A DNA stretch of 64,000 nt from Thermosulfuriphilus ammonigenes. GTDB taxonomy: Bacteria > Desulfobacterota > Thermodesulfobacteria > Thermodesulfobacteriales > ST65. Shown here one piece after another: positions 33,765 to 43,061 of this stretch. Each line of letters begins with the position of its first letter. Within the stretch, counting starts at the first letter, position 1. Below the pieces are notes generated by a model. It saw only the letters and a program-made list of their open reading frames with translations, did no database searches and was not told the origin of the DNA. The translations under genes and the position numbers were made by a program. Location: contig NZ_CP048877.1 in assembly GCF_011207455.1 (NCBI RefSeq), positions 1,728,576 through 1,792,575 on the forward strand, read 5' to 3'.

Positions 33765-34214
33765 ATGGCCAAGGGAATTGTCTTGCTCATTATGGGGCCT
33801 TCGTTGATCAAATGGAGTTCCTTTCTGGCCATTCAGGCAGCTAAGAGGGAGGCGGCCGAGGTCTATGCCCTTCTTGACGGAGACATGGAGTTGTCCCCAG
33901 AGATTTACCGGACCTTTGTGGCCATTCGCAATAAGGCCCGGAGTGAAGGGGTAGATTTTGACTTCTATACTGTTTCGCGAGAGGGCCTTGAGGCCTCGCT
34001 TATGGATATCCTCAAGCAGAAGAAGGCCTTTCAGGTAGTGGTCGGAGTCTCTGACAAGAAGGAGATCGCCTCGGCTGAGGCCTGGCTTCGGGCTGTGGAG
34101 ACCAAACTGAAGGCCGATTCTGACTGGTATTATCCCAGCCTTCGCTTCCTGGTAGTGGCCACTCCCAATGATCCCGAAGGCCTCGAGTTTGTAGAGCGGT
34201 ACTTTCAAGATTAA
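33765..34214 (+). CDS. USP-like alpha/beta protein
   Basis: 149 residues from the ATG at 33765 (GAGGAG 6 bases before; the GTG at 33759 is too close to that site). Divergent Rossmann-type universal-stress fold: MAKGIVLLIMGPSLIKWSSF, FQVVVGVSDKKEI and LRFLVVATPNDPEG. It has no GSHG nucleotide loop. First gene of the sigma-54 operon, 27 bases before TauE 3, paralleling the USP genes next to the other two permeases. Confidence 0.65.
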   Translation: MAKGIVLLIMGPSLIKWSSFLAIQAAKREAAEVYALLDGDMELSPEIYRTFVAIRNKARSEGVDFDFYTVSREGLEASLMDILKQKKAFQVVVGVSDKKEIASAEAWLRAVETKLKADSDWYYPSLRFLVVATPNDPEGLEFVERYFQD

Positions 34215-34241
34215 AAAATCAAATCAGGAGGGGTTTTAAAA

Positions 34242-35177
34242 ATGCATCTTTATCTACCTATTGCGCTTACCAGCGTGAACATCTTTTTGGTAGTTGGTTT
34301 GGGGCTGTTGGTAGGTTTGCTTTCCGGTCTCTTTGGTGTAGGAGGGGGGTTCCTAATGACCCCGCTGCTGATTATGATCGGCATTCCTCCTACCGTAGCC
34401 GCGGCTACCGACGCCAACCAGATTGTGGCTGCTTCGGCCTCAGGGACCATTGCTCACTGGCGTCTGGGCAATGTGGATTTCAAAATGGGCCTCCTTTTGT
34501 TGATTGGTGGCTTTACTGGGGGAGCCATTGGAGTCCACATCATCAAAGTCCTAAGGGCCATGGGTAATGCCGACTTCCTTATCAAAATCACCTACGTGAT
34601 CATGTTGGGCCTGGTGGGGGGCTTTATGTTTGTGGAGAGCCTGATGGCCCTTAAAAAGTCTTCCGGCAACAACCCCGGAGCGGCCACAGCCACTGCATCA
34701 AAGGCCCCATCGGCCAAGAGACGTTTCATCTCTCGTTTGCCCTTTCAGATCCATTTTGAGAAGTCCGGGGTTACCCACTCGGCCATTCTTCCTGTAGCCC
34801 TGGGGGCCTTCGTGGGTATCTTGGCGGCCATTATGGGGGTCGGGGGAGGCTTTCTTATGGTCCCGGTGATGCTTTACCTTTTGCGGATGCCCATGCATGT
34901 GGTAGTGGGTACCAGCCTCTTCCAGATCATGTTTACCTGTATGGAGGTCACCTTTCTTCAGGCCTACACCAACCATACTGTGGACTTTATCCTGGCCATC
35001 CTTCTTCTCCTGGGGTCCACCTTCGGGGCCCAGATTGGGGCGGTAATTGGTCGGCGTTTGAAAGGCGATCAGCTGAAGATCCTTCTGGCTATTATCGTCC
35101 TGGCAGTCACGGTAAAGATGCTCCTCAGCCTCGTTCTCGAACCCAGCGTACTACTTGCTTACAAAGGAGGGCATTAA
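34242..35177 (+). CDS. TauE/SafE-family anion exporter 3
   Basis: 311 residues, about eight membrane helices, with both halves carrying the TauE signature: SGLFGVGGGFLMTPLLIMIG and AAIMGVGGGFLMVPVMLYLL. It has a central cytoplasmic loop rich in Ala, Ser and Lys (about 145-165). AGGAGGGG upstream. The following gene starts 3 bases later and encodes a TIGR02186-type protein, a known neighbour of such permeases. Likely exports sulfite or another sulfur anion. Confidence 0.9.
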   Translation: MHLYLPIALTSVNIFLVVGLGLLVGLLSGLFGVGGGFLMTPLLIMIGIPPTVAAATDANQIVAASASGTIAHWRLGNVDFKMGLLLLIGGFTGGAIGVHIIKVLRAMGNADFLIKITYVIMLGLVGGFMFVESLMALKKSSGNNPGAATATASKAPSAKRRFISRLPFQIHFEKSGVTHSAILPVALGAFVGILAAIMGVGGGFLMVPVMLYLLRMPMHVVVGTSLFQIMFTCMEVTFLQAYTNHTVDFILAILLLLGSTFGAQIGAVIGRRLKGDQLKILLAIIVLAVTVKMLLSLVLEPSVLLAYKGGH

Positions 35178-35180
35178 GCA

Positions 35181-35948
35181 ATGAAGGAAAAGCTTTTTAT
35201 CTTTTTGATCACGCTTATTATTCTGGGAGCAGCGGCCTCGGCCGAGGCGGTGGTCTCTTGTGAGGTTGAACCAAACTATGTGCCCATTACTTTCTTTTAC
35301 AACGGCACAACCATTAAGCTTTACGGGCATGCCGACAAAAATGTCCAGTTCGTAATCCTTATTCAGGATGAGGCCCATAAGATAACCCTGAGACGCAAGG
35401 GAAAGGTAAAGGGGCTCTTCTGGATGAACGTGGGCGAAATCACCTATGAGCCTGTTCCCATGGTATACATGGTCTTTACCCCTAAGCCGGTCTCGGAGCT
35501 GGTCGAAGCCAGCGAACGGGCCAAATATGGTATCGGCTACGATTCTCTGGCTGCAAAAGTCCGCATTGAACCAGATCCTGGTCCGGAGAGAGAGCGCTGG
35601 TTCAGGGAATTTATCAAATTCAAGGAAAAGGGGCGGCTCTATCGGGAGATCATCGGTAGTATTAAGGTAGAAAGTGGAGATCTTACCTCTGGTTATAGCC
35701 TCCAAGTTAACTGGCCCTATCAGGCCCCTCCAGGAACCTACACGGTCAGAGTCTTTGCCGTTCAGGATGGAAAAGTGGTAGATTCTTGTGAAAAGCAGAT
35801 CAAGGTAGAGAAGGTCGGTCTTCTGAAGACCATATCTGATCTGGCCTTCGAGAAGGCACCTCTCTATGGCATTATCGCCATCGTCATTGCCGTAGCCGCG
35901 GGAATCGGAGTTGGAGTTATCTTTGGAGGCAAGGGGGGTGCGCACTAG
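35181..35948 (+). CDS. TIGR02186-type (Alph_Pro_TM) membrane-anchored periplasmic protein
   Basis: 255 residues. Signal peptide (about 1-24, ending ASAEA-VV), then a beta-rich periplasmic domain opening CEVEPNYVPITFFYNGTTIK with a VYMVFTPKPV segment, then one C-terminal membrane helix (about 229-250, LYGIIAIVIAVAAGIGVGVI). This fits the TIGR02186 / PF09608 putative transmembrane family, commonly linked to TauE genes. Probably a periplasmic subunit of TauE 3. Two hairpins lie between it and the next gene. Confidence 0.8.
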   Translation: MKEKLFIFLITLIILGAAASAEAVVSCEVEPNYVPITFFYNGTTIKLYGHADKNVQFVILIQDEAHKITLRRKGKVKGLFWMNVGEITYEPVPMVYMVFTPKPVSELVEASERAKYGIGYDSLAAKVRIEPDPGPERERWFREFIKFKEKGRLYREIIGSIKVESGDLTSGYSLQVNWPYQAPPGTYTVRVFAVQDGKVVDSCEKQIKVEKVGLLKTISDLAFEKAPLYGIIAIVIAVAAGIGVGVIFGGKGGAH

Positions 35949-35959
35949 TGGCGCGCACC
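35937..35959 (+). other. Hairpin across the TIGR02186-gene stop codon
   Basis: GGTGCGC / GCGCACC, 7-bp stem, 9-base loop, spanning the TAG at 35946-35948. Could slow ribosome exit or protect the upstream mRNA. Confidence 0.45.
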
Positions 35960-35993
35960 AGTTTGAACGATTAAGATGTTCTCTAACTTAGGT

Positions 35994-36023
35994 CCTGGTG
36001 GGGGGCGGTATCCCCCCACCAGG
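35994..36023 (+). other. Very stable intercistronic hairpin before P3
   Basis: Perfect 12-bp stem CCTGGTGGGGGG / CCCCCCACCAGG, 6-base loop, ending 6 bases before the TTGAGG ribosome-binding site of P3. No T-run follows. An mRNA-processing or attenuation element within the operon is more likely than full termination. Confidence 0.6.
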
Positions 36024-36039
36024 GATCCTTTGAGGTTCT

Positions 36040-38637
36040 ATGGGCCTTTTAGAGCGTATAAGTGCCTTTTTCCGTCCTAAAGGACCGGCCAAGGAACGTT
36101 TGCCTATTCGGGTCGTCTTTTCCCGCTTCCGAGAAATAATCGACTCTAACACCCGGGCTCTGGAAATAATGGCCGACATGGGCGATAAGCTCAGCGGAGA
36201 CTACATTTTTGACATGGCCTATATCCGCCAGGCTACCGAAGAGCTCTCCGGGGCTGTTTTTCATTCCATCCATAGCCTGAACATGCTCTGCAATAATTGT
36301 TACAGTCAACTTTATGAGATCTTTGAGCGGATAGACGGTCGTATCAGGGCCCTTCTCGAGGGCCGGGAGGAGGAGACCCCTCTGGTTTTTCCCCTTGAAG
36401 AGGTTGGCCCGGAGATGATCGACGCCGTTGGGGGAAAGATGGCCCATTTGGCCGAGCTGAAGAAGTATTTGGGCCTGCGAATTCCCGAGGGTTTTGTGAT
36501 CACGGCCACAGCCTATCGGCACTTTATTAAAGAGAATGCCCTGGATGAGCGCTTAAAGGCCTTTAAAGAGAGCCTTTCTCGGGGGCAGGAGGTGGAAATT
36601 GAGGCTCGACGTCAGGCTCTGGTAGAGGCCATCGTCTCCGGCCGTCTTCCTCCGGCCCTCTCTCGAGCCTTGGAAGGGGCTCTTGAGGCCTATCGTCACC
36701 AGCGGGGCAAAAGACCTTTGGTGGTCAGAAGCAGTGCCCAGGAGGAGGATCTAGATTTTTCTTTTGCCGGCCAATTTGAGACGGTAGTCAACGTCCCTCC
36801 AGAGCTTTCAGCCCTCTCGCAGGCCTACAGGAGAGTAATAGCCAGTCTCTTTAGCCCTCGGGCTGTGGCCTACGCTCGCCGTTCAAACATCCAGTTGACC
36901 GATATGGCCATGGCCGTCGGGTGTCTGGAACTCATTGTACCTAAGGCCAGCGGGGTTATGTACACCTTAAACCCCCGGGATCCCCGCCTGGAAACCATTC
37001 TTATCTCTTCCACCTGGGGGCTGGGGGTGGCGGTAGTTGAGGGGCGCCTGCCAGCAGATCGGTTTCTGGTCTCCCGGGAGGATCCGGATCAGATTCTCTC
37101 TCAGGAGGTAGCTGATAAAGAACGCTGTCTTCTGCCGGCCCAAGAAGGCATTGAAGAAAGACAGGTGCCGGCTGAGCTGCGTCAGCGTCCCTCTCTCACT
37201 GAAGATGAAATTCGCGCCCTGGCCCGCTTGGCCCTGACTTTAGAAAGATATTTTAAGCGCCCTCAAGACGTGGAATGGGCCATTGGCCAGGACGGACGAC
37301 TCTATTTGCTTCAGAGCCGGCCGCTTCGTTTTGACCAGAAGATTTTGGAGGTAAAGAATCTTCCCGGGCTCCGGGAAAAATATGAAATTATCGTTGAAGG
37401 CCGGGGTGAGGTGGCTCAGGGAGGAATAGCCTCTGGTCCAGTCTTTTTAGTCGAGCGTCAGGAAGATCTGGACCGCTTTCCAGAAGGAGCAGTCTTGGTG
37501 GCCCGGCGAGACTCCTCCCATTTTGTCCGGGTAATGCCCAAAGTAGCGGCCATCCTTACTGATATCGGTTCTCCTACAAGTCATATGGCTACCCTGTGTC
37601 GGGAGTTCCGTATTCCGGCCATCGTGGGCATGGGAGATATTACCAAGAGACTTAAACCGGGAGAGATTATCACCGTGGATGCCGACGATCATTGTGTCTA
37701 TCGAGGCCGGGTAGAGGAACTGCTTAAATTCCAGGCCGCCAGTCAGCTTGATCTTTTAGAGACCAAAGAGTTTCGACTCCTCAAAAAGATTCTTCGTCAT
37801 GTAGCTCCACTTAACCTCATTGATCCTCTAGTGCGAGACTTCAGCCCGGAGGCCTGCAAGACCTTCCACGACCTTTTGCGATTCTGTCATGAAAAGGCCG
37901 TTCAGGAGCTCATTAATGTGGGCCGGGAAGAGGCCACCCTTTTGGATAAAAGTCTGACTAAGAAGCTGGAAATTGGCATTCCTACGGGAATCCTGGTTAT
38001 AGATCTTGGGGGTGGGCTAAAGGCGGAGGCGGGCCCCAAAGAAGCCGTATCTCTTGAGGATATTGAGTGCCTTCCCTTCCGGGCAGTGCTTGAGGGAATG
38101 CTGGAGCCCGGGGTCTGGCAGACTCAGGCCGTGCAGATGAAGATGCGGGATTTTCTCTCCAGTATGTTGAAGACCCCGGAGACTCCACGCTACGTGGGAG
38201 ACAACATTGCCGTGATCTCCACATACTATCTTAATCTTAGTCTGCGATTCGGCTATCACTTCAATATTCTGGATACCTATTGTTCGCCTACCGTACGGGA
38301 GAATCACATCTACTTCCGGTTCATTGGTGGAGCCGCCGATGTGGTAAAGCGTGGCCGCCGCATTCAGCTGATTGCCAAGATCCTTACCTATTATGACTTT
38401 AATGTCGTTACCAAGGGAGACCTCTTGGTGGCCCGCTTGGCCAATGTGCCCAAAGAAGAACTTATGGATCTTCTAAAGATGATCGGCCGTCTTATTGGCT
38501 TTACTCGGCAACTTGATGTCCTTATGGAAAATGACCTTATCGTCGAGGAGGCCTACCAGAGGTTTCTGAGGGGAGAATATGATCTCTTTCGTCCATCAGA
38601 GGAGCTTTTAGATGGAAAAGACAGAAAGAAACTATAG
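36040..38637 (+). CDS. PEP-synthase-like paralogue P3, catalytic motifs intact
   Basis: 865 residues. Helical N-terminal domain (about 20-115). PPDK/ATP-grasp domain (about 120-430) with GGKMAHLAELKK, VVRSSAQEEDLDFSFAGQFE, SGVMYTLNPRDP and DVEWAIGQDGRLYLLQSRP. Swivelling phosphohistidine domain with H515 in SPTSHMATLCREFRIPAIVG. Where PEP synthase would continue with a PEP-binding barrel there is instead a ~290-residue C-terminal domain ending FRFIGGAAD and GRLIGFTRQLDV. It could therefore carry a phosphoryl group from ATP to a histidine, but the acceptor is unknown. The stop lies 26 bases inside the next gene. Confidence 0.83.
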   Translation: MGLLERISAFFRPKGPAKERLPIRVVFSRFREIIDSNTRALEIMADMGDKLSGDYIFDMAYIRQATEELSGAVFHSIHSLNMLCNNCYSQLYEIFERIDGRIRALLEGREEETPLVFPLEEVGPEMIDAVGGKMAHLAELKKYLGLRIPEGFVITATAYRHFIKENALDERLKAFKESLSRGQEVEIEARRQALVEAIVSGRLPPALSRALEGALEAYRHQRGKRPLVVRSSAQEEDLDFSFAGQFETVVNVPPELSALSQAYRRVIASLFSPRAVAYARRSNIQLTDMAMAVGCLELIVPKASGVMYTLNPRDPRLETILISSTWGLGVAVVEGRLPADRFLVSREDPDQILSQEVADKERCLLPAQEGIEERQVPAELRQRPSLTEDEIRALARLALTLERYFKRPQDVEWAIGQDGRLYLLQSRPLRFDQKILEVKNLPGLREKYEIIVEGRGEVAQGGIASGPVFLVERQEDLDRFPEGAVLVARRDSSHFVRVMPKVAAILTDIGSPTSHMATLCREFRIPAIVGMGDITKRLKPGEIITVDADDHCVYRGRVEELLKFQAASQLDLLETKEFRLLKKILRHVAPLNLIDPLVRDFSPEACKTFHDLLRFCHEKAVQELINVGREEATLLDKSLTKKLEIGIPTGILVIDLGGGLKAEAGPKEAVSLEDIECLPFRAVLEGMLEPGVWQTQAVQMKMRDFLSSMLKTPETPRYVGDNIAVISTYYLNLSLRFGYHFNILDTYCSPTVRENHIYFRFIGGAADVVKRGRRIQLIAKILTYYDFNVVTKGDLLVARLANVPKEELMDLLKMIGRLIGFTRQLDVLMENDLIVEEAYQRFLRGEYDLFRPSEELLDGKDRKKL

Positions 38638-39013
38638 GTTGATGATTATCGATGATGAACCCATCGTGGGGAAGAGATTACGATTGGTCTTTGAGAAGCT
38701 GGGCTATGAGGTTGAGGTCTTCACCAGTGGACGCGAGGCCCTGAAGCGTTTGGAGGCAGAGCCCTTTGATATCGTCGTTACTGACCTGAAGATGGACATA
38801 GATGGCCTGGAGGTCTTTGAGAAGGCCAAAAACCTTAACCCGCGGGCCAAAGTTATTGTTATTACCGGCTATGCCGATGCTGACAGCGCCCGTAAGGCCT
38901 TTCAGGGAGGGGTTTTTGACTTTATCCCCAAGCCCTTTCGTCTTGACGACCTCAAAAAGGCTGTTTTTCGGGCCCTGGCCGAACTGGAAAAGGAGGATCG
39001 CTCCGGTAGCTAA
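38612..39013 (+). CDS. Single-domain response regulator (receiver only)
   Basis: 133 residues, CheY-like: DDEP acidic pair near residue 14, phospho-acceptor D58 in VVTDLKMDIDG, conserved T/K pair (VITGYAD; PKPF). No output domain. It sits between the two intact PEP-synthase-like genes, overlapping the first by 26 bases and touching the second (TAATG), so all three are tightly co-translated. Perhaps controls the paralogues by protein contact, or relays phosphate from the kinase at 41585. Confidence 0.9.
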   Translation: MEKTERNYRLMIIDDEPIVGKRLRLVFEKLGYEVEVFTSGREALKRLEAEPFDIVVTDLKMDIDGLEVFEKAKNLNPRAKVIVITGYADADSARKAFQGGVFDFIPKPFRLDDLKKAVFRALAELEKEDRSGS

Positions 39014-41598
39014 TGGCTTGGACGAAGATATGGGAGTCAGGGTTAAAAAGACTCCGGGCCCTGCTGGGAGGGCAGGAGAGAGGTTCAGGGTATGATCCCG
39101 AGTTTGTTAGGGCCCTGCTGCGTGATAGCGGGAACCTCAAGAGGCGTTATGCTGATTTTAAAAGAATTATTTCTGAAAACGATCGCATTCTTGATATTAT
39201 GGCCGAGCTTTCAGATAAGGCCTCCCTTGCTACCGCCAGCCAGGATTACCTAGTCTCTCGAGTAGAACTTCTCCTGGATCACGTTTTGGTCTTTATTGAG
39301 GCCCTAAACAGTCTTTCCGGCCAAAAATATCCTTGGCTGTATGATACCTTTGAGGCCCTCAACGATCAGCTGATGGAGGCCCTTGAGGGCTTAAAGGAGA
39401 GGGCGCCGCAAAGATATGTCTATCTCTTGAAAGAGTTCGACTTGAAATTCTCTCTGGAGACAGGGGCCAAAGCTGCGGCTCTGGCTGAGGCCAGAAACCA
39501 CCTGGGGCTAACCACCCCTGAGGGGTTTGTCGTCGGGATAAGGGGATTCCAAAGGCTGTTGCTAGAGAACCAACTTGAGTCTTTTATCCAGGAGAGACTC
39601 TCTGGTCTTAATATCGGCGTTCCAGAGCGAGTGCGGCAGGCCTCTGCCGAGATAAGGGAGGCCATTTTGGCCGCGGAGATCCCGGAGGATCTACTGGTGG
39701 CTATGGAGCAGGCTTTGGCCCAGGTGGGGGCCCCTTATTGGGCGGTAAGATCAAGTGCCCTGGGCGAGGATGGTCAGGAATCCTTTGCCGGTCAATTTGT
39801 CTCTCGACTAAATATTCCTTCTTGCCAGGTGCCCCGGTCCTATTTGGAGGTATTGGCCAGTCTCTATGATGAAAGGGCCCTTTTTTATAAATTGGCCAAG
39901 GGTCTCCGCCTCACCGGGGCCATGATGGCTGTCCTCATTTTGGAAATGATTCCGGCCCGGGTCTCTGGGGTTCTTTATACCTTTAATCCCTCCCGCCCTA
40001 CGGCAGGAGAAATGCTTATTTCCTCCCTGTGGGGGTTGGGCAAACTGGCCGTGGGGGGAGATATCCATCCAGATGTCTTCATCCTCGACCGGGAAACAGG
40101 CCGTCTCAAAGAACAAAGGATCTCCACCAAAAACATCATGGCCGTGGCCAAGGAAGGAGGCGGCCTGGAAGAAGTCCCTGTTCCTGGGGAGCTGAGGGAT
40201 CGTCCCAGCCTAGACGCGGAGGCCCTTCGGCGCCTCTATCAGATGGCCCTGGCCCTTGAGGAACACTTTGGTAGCCCTCAAGATATTGAGTGGTGTTTTG
40301 ATGAACGGGGCTGGCTTTATCTTCTGCAAACTCGAGATCTCAAAGCCCGAGCTGCCGTTTCTCTGAGTTCATCTGTTGCGGTCAAGCCCCTTTTTAGGGG
40401 CCAGCCGGTCTCTGCCGGGGTGGCCGCTGGAGCCATCTATCTGGTGAGACAACCGGAAGATCTTTCCCACCTGCCTCCTGGAGCCATTGCCGTTGTCCCC
40501 AACATGGATCCAGATCTGGCCAAGTTTGTCCCCCGGATGGCCGGTCTCATTGCCTTAAGGGGAAGTCCGACGACCCATCTGGCCACTATTCTGAGGGAAT
40601 TTGAAATTCCGGCCGTGGTCCTTACCGGGGCCAGCCTAGATGACTTTCGCAATGGCCAGATGGTGACCTTGGATGCCCTAAGGGGAGAGATCTTTGAGGG
40701 GGTAGTGGAGGAGGTTCTTAAGGCCCGTAAAGAGCTGGCCTTAATTAGCCGACCGTCTCAGACCACCGGAGAAGGGGAGCTCAAGCGGCTTTTTGATCTT
40801 ATCCTCCCTCTTACCCTGGAGGAGATTCCAGAAGACGGGAGTCTTCCTCCGTCTCGGATCCGGACCATTCATGACATTGTCCGTTTTGTCCATGAGATGT
40901 CCCTTCGGGAGATGTTTGAGATGGGCGCTGGGGCCAAAACCAATGTGGCCCATATTCTTCGCTCCCCCAGAATTCCCATGATCTTTTATGTTATTGATTT
41001 GGAGGGGGGGCTCGATCCTAGAGCTGTCTTTAGAAGAGAGATCACCATTGAAGATATTCGTTCTTTGCCCTTTTTGGCTCTATGGCGGGGTATGACCCAT
41101 GAAGGAATTAGCTGGGCTGGACCAGTAACCTTTGATCTGGGAGGGTTTGTCTCCGTGGTCTCTCGGTCTTTCGTCCGAACCGAAGATATGAGCGGCAAGG
41201 CCTATGCCCTTATCAGTCGGGATTATCTAAACTTTCATAGTCACCTAGCCTATCACTTTGCCGTGGTGGATTCCTTTTGTAGTCAACAGGCGGTTGTCAG
41301 TAACTATGTAGCCTTCCGTTTTCAAGGTGGAGGGGCTGGTCTTGAAGGCCGATTGCGCCGGGTGACTGTGCTCAAGGAAATCCTCTCCCATCTGGGGTTC
41401 CGGGTAAAAGTAAAAGGGGATCGGATTACAGCCGTCATCCGAGGGACAAGCCTGGTGGAGACTGAAGAGGCCCTGGATCAGCTTGGCCGGCTAATGGCCT
41501 ATGTTCGCCAGATGGATATGGCGGCCACCGATGAGGCCGCAGTTAAAAGATATATCGAGGCCTTCCTGAAGGAGGACTACACGATTGTCCAACGATAA
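39013..41598 (+). CDS. PEP-synthase-like paralogue P4
   Basis: 861 residues. Same plan as P3: helical N-terminal domain, ATP-grasp with AVRSSALGEDGQESFAGQFV and SGVLYTFNPSRPTAGEML, and a swivelling domain with H522 in SPTTHLATILREFEIPAVV. The DIEWCFDERGWLYLLQTRD motif ends in RD rather than RP. The C-terminal domain is shared with P1 (FRREITIEDI, WRGMTHEGISW, FRFQGGGAGLEGR, QLGRLMAYVRQMDM). No PEP-binding barrel. It follows the lone receiver without a gap and overlaps the kinase start by 14 bases. Confidence 0.83.
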   Translation: MAWTKIWESGLKRLRALLGGQERGSGYDPEFVRALLRDSGNLKRRYADFKRIISENDRILDIMAELSDKASLATASQDYLVSRVELLLDHVLVFIEALNSLSGQKYPWLYDTFEALNDQLMEALEGLKERAPQRYVYLLKEFDLKFSLETGAKAAALAEARNHLGLTTPEGFVVGIRGFQRLLLENQLESFIQERLSGLNIGVPERVRQASAEIREAILAAEIPEDLLVAMEQALAQVGAPYWAVRSSALGEDGQESFAGQFVSRLNIPSCQVPRSYLEVLASLYDERALFYKLAKGLRLTGAMMAVLILEMIPARVSGVLYTFNPSRPTAGEMLISSLWGLGKLAVGGDIHPDVFILDRETGRLKEQRISTKNIMAVAKEGGGLEEVPVPGELRDRPSLDAEALRRLYQMALALEEHFGSPQDIEWCFDERGWLYLLQTRDLKARAAVSLSSSVAVKPLFRGQPVSAGVAAGAIYLVRQPEDLSHLPPGAIAVVPNMDPDLAKFVPRMAGLIALRGSPTTHLATILREFEIPAVVLTGASLDDFRNGQMVTLDALRGEIFEGVVEEVLKARKELALISRPSQTTGEGELKRLFDLILPLTLEEIPEDGSLPPSRIRTIHDIVRFVHEMSLREMFEMGAGAKTNVAHILRSPRIPMIFYVIDLEGGLDPRAVFRREITIEDIRSLPFLALWRGMTHEGISWAGPVTFDLGGFVSVVSRSFVRTEDMSGKAYALISRDYLNFHSHLAYHFAVVDSFCSQQAVVSNYVAFRFQGGGAGLEGRLRRVTVLKEILSHLGFRVKVKGDRITAVIRGTSLVETEEALDQLGRLMAYVRQMDMAATDEAAVKRYIEAFLKEDYTIVQR

Positions 41599-43042
41599 AA
41601 AGGGAACCAGGGCCCTATCCTCTCTCTGGGAGGCCCTGGTTCCCACGAGCATCAAGAAGAAAATCATCCTCATTGTTATCACCCTCTACGGTCTAATGCT
41701 TTTGGTGGTTTTGGCCAGCTATGGAGCCATCCGGAAGATAGACCAGAAGGTCTATTACATGAGCCTTTTTGATAAGATAGATCGTCAGATTTTAGAGATC
41801 CGTCGCTACGAGAAGACCTACCTTCTTTATCGTAATAAGGCCGATCTCATTTACGCCCTGGATTACCTGGTAGAGGTCGAGTGGGAGCTTAAGGCCCATT
41901 CTGATGAATTTGCCAAGCTGGGTATAAAGGATTCCCTCATAAAACTGGACTATCTTCTGAAAAGATACGACACCTTGATCACCAGTCTCCTAGAGAAGGG
42001 AGAGAACAACAAAAAGCTGGAACGGGAGATCAGAAGAGAGGGAAGAAAGATCACCAATCTATTTGAGAACATCAGAGCGGTGGCTATCACCAAGCTCAAC
42101 GAAGATATTCAGTTTTATTCCTCCGTACCCATTATCATTTTTCTTATTGTTTTGGTGGTCATTGCCTTTACGGCCTATTTTATGTCCAAATGGATCCTGG
42201 AACCCATTGAGTATGTGACCTTAAGGGCCAGGGAGATCTCCGCTGGCAACCTTCGCCATATTCCCAAGTGTGAGGGTTTTTTTGTTCGTTGCCAGGAGTG
42301 TGATCAGCTCATAGATGCCTTAAACAAAATGCTTGAGGCTATTGAGGCCAAACAGGAGCAACTCATACAGGCTACCAAAATGGCGGCCATCGGCACGGCC
42401 CTTTCCGGTATCGCTCACGAGATAAACAACCCTTTAAACAATATCTTTCTGACTACAGAAGTAATTATGGAAAACCTTGACAGTCTCAGTAAAGAGGAAC
42501 TCCTGGAAATGCTTCAGGATATTTATAACGAGGGAGAAAGGGCCAAGGAGATTGTCGGCCATTTGCTGGAGTTCTCTCGTTCTAAAAAGCAGTTCCAGAT
42601 GGAGCCGGTGAACCTTAATCGCTTGGTGGAAGAGTCTTTGCGGATCATGGCCAACCAGATCAAGATGGCCGGGGTAGAGCTAGAGACTGAAATACCCGAA
42701 AAATCTCTAACTATTCTGGGCAACTTTAATCAGCTCCAGCAGGTTTTGGTGAACATCATTGTTAATGCCATTCAGGCTATGGAAAATGGTGGTCGGTTGA
42801 CTGTCCGCCTTTATCAAGAGAACTCCCAGGGAGTGATTGAGATTTCCGATACCGGTCCGGGTATTCCGGAGGAGGTCCGAAAGAAGATATTTGACCCCTT
42901 CTTTACCACCAAAGAAAAAGGTACCGGTTTGGGTCTTTCTGTTTCCTATAGTATTGTTAAAAAACACAAGGGCGATATTCTGGTTGATAGTCGTCCTGGC
43001 CAAGGGACCACCTTTAAGATAGTCTTGCCCTTGTGGGAATAA
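41585..43042 (+). CDS. Membrane sensor histidine kinase, NtrB-like 2
   Basis: 485 residues from a TTG that overlaps the end of P4. Membrane helices at about 27-48 and 178-199 flank a helical periplasmic sensor like that of the 13121 kinase (both have an E-[IV]-RR-[FY]-EK-x-YLLY motif). HAMP, phospho-acceptor H278 in [13 protein letters not shown], and ATPase motifs [17 protein letters not shown] and GTGLGLSV. An unusual cysteine-bearing insert ([14 protein letters not shown], about 229-242) in the HAMP linker could sense redox or metal. 19 bases before its response regulator. Confidence 0.88.
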   Translation: MSNDKKGTRALSSLWEALVPTSIKKKIILIVITLYGLMLLVVLASYGAIRKIDQKVYYMSLFDKIDRQILEIRRYEKTYLLYRNKADLIYALDYLVEVEWELKAHSDEFAKLGIKDSLIKLDYLLKRYDTLITSLLEKGENNKKLEREIRREGRKITNLFENIRAVAITKLNEDIQFYSSVPIIIFLIVLVVIAFTAYFMSKWILEPIEYVTLRAREISAGNLRHIPKCEGFFVRCQECDQLIDALNKMLEAIEAKQEQLIQATKMAAIGTALSGIAHEINNPLNNIFLTTEVIMENLDSLSKEELLEMLQDIYNEGERAKEIVGHLLEFSRSKKQFQMEPVNLNRLVEESLRIMANQIKMAGVELETEIPEKSLTILGNFNQLQQVLVNIIVNAIQAMENGGRLTVRLYQENSQGVIEISDTGPGIPEEVRKKIFDPFFTTKEKGTGLGLSVSYSIVKKHKGDILVDSRPGQGTTFKIVLPLWE

Positions 43043-43061
43043 TTTTTGTATGTAAAAAACA

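Noticed and set aside
35151-35945. Open frame antisense to the TIGR02186-type gene
   Set aside because: The plus-strand frame has a signal peptide, a membrane helix and operon spacing; the antisense frame has none.
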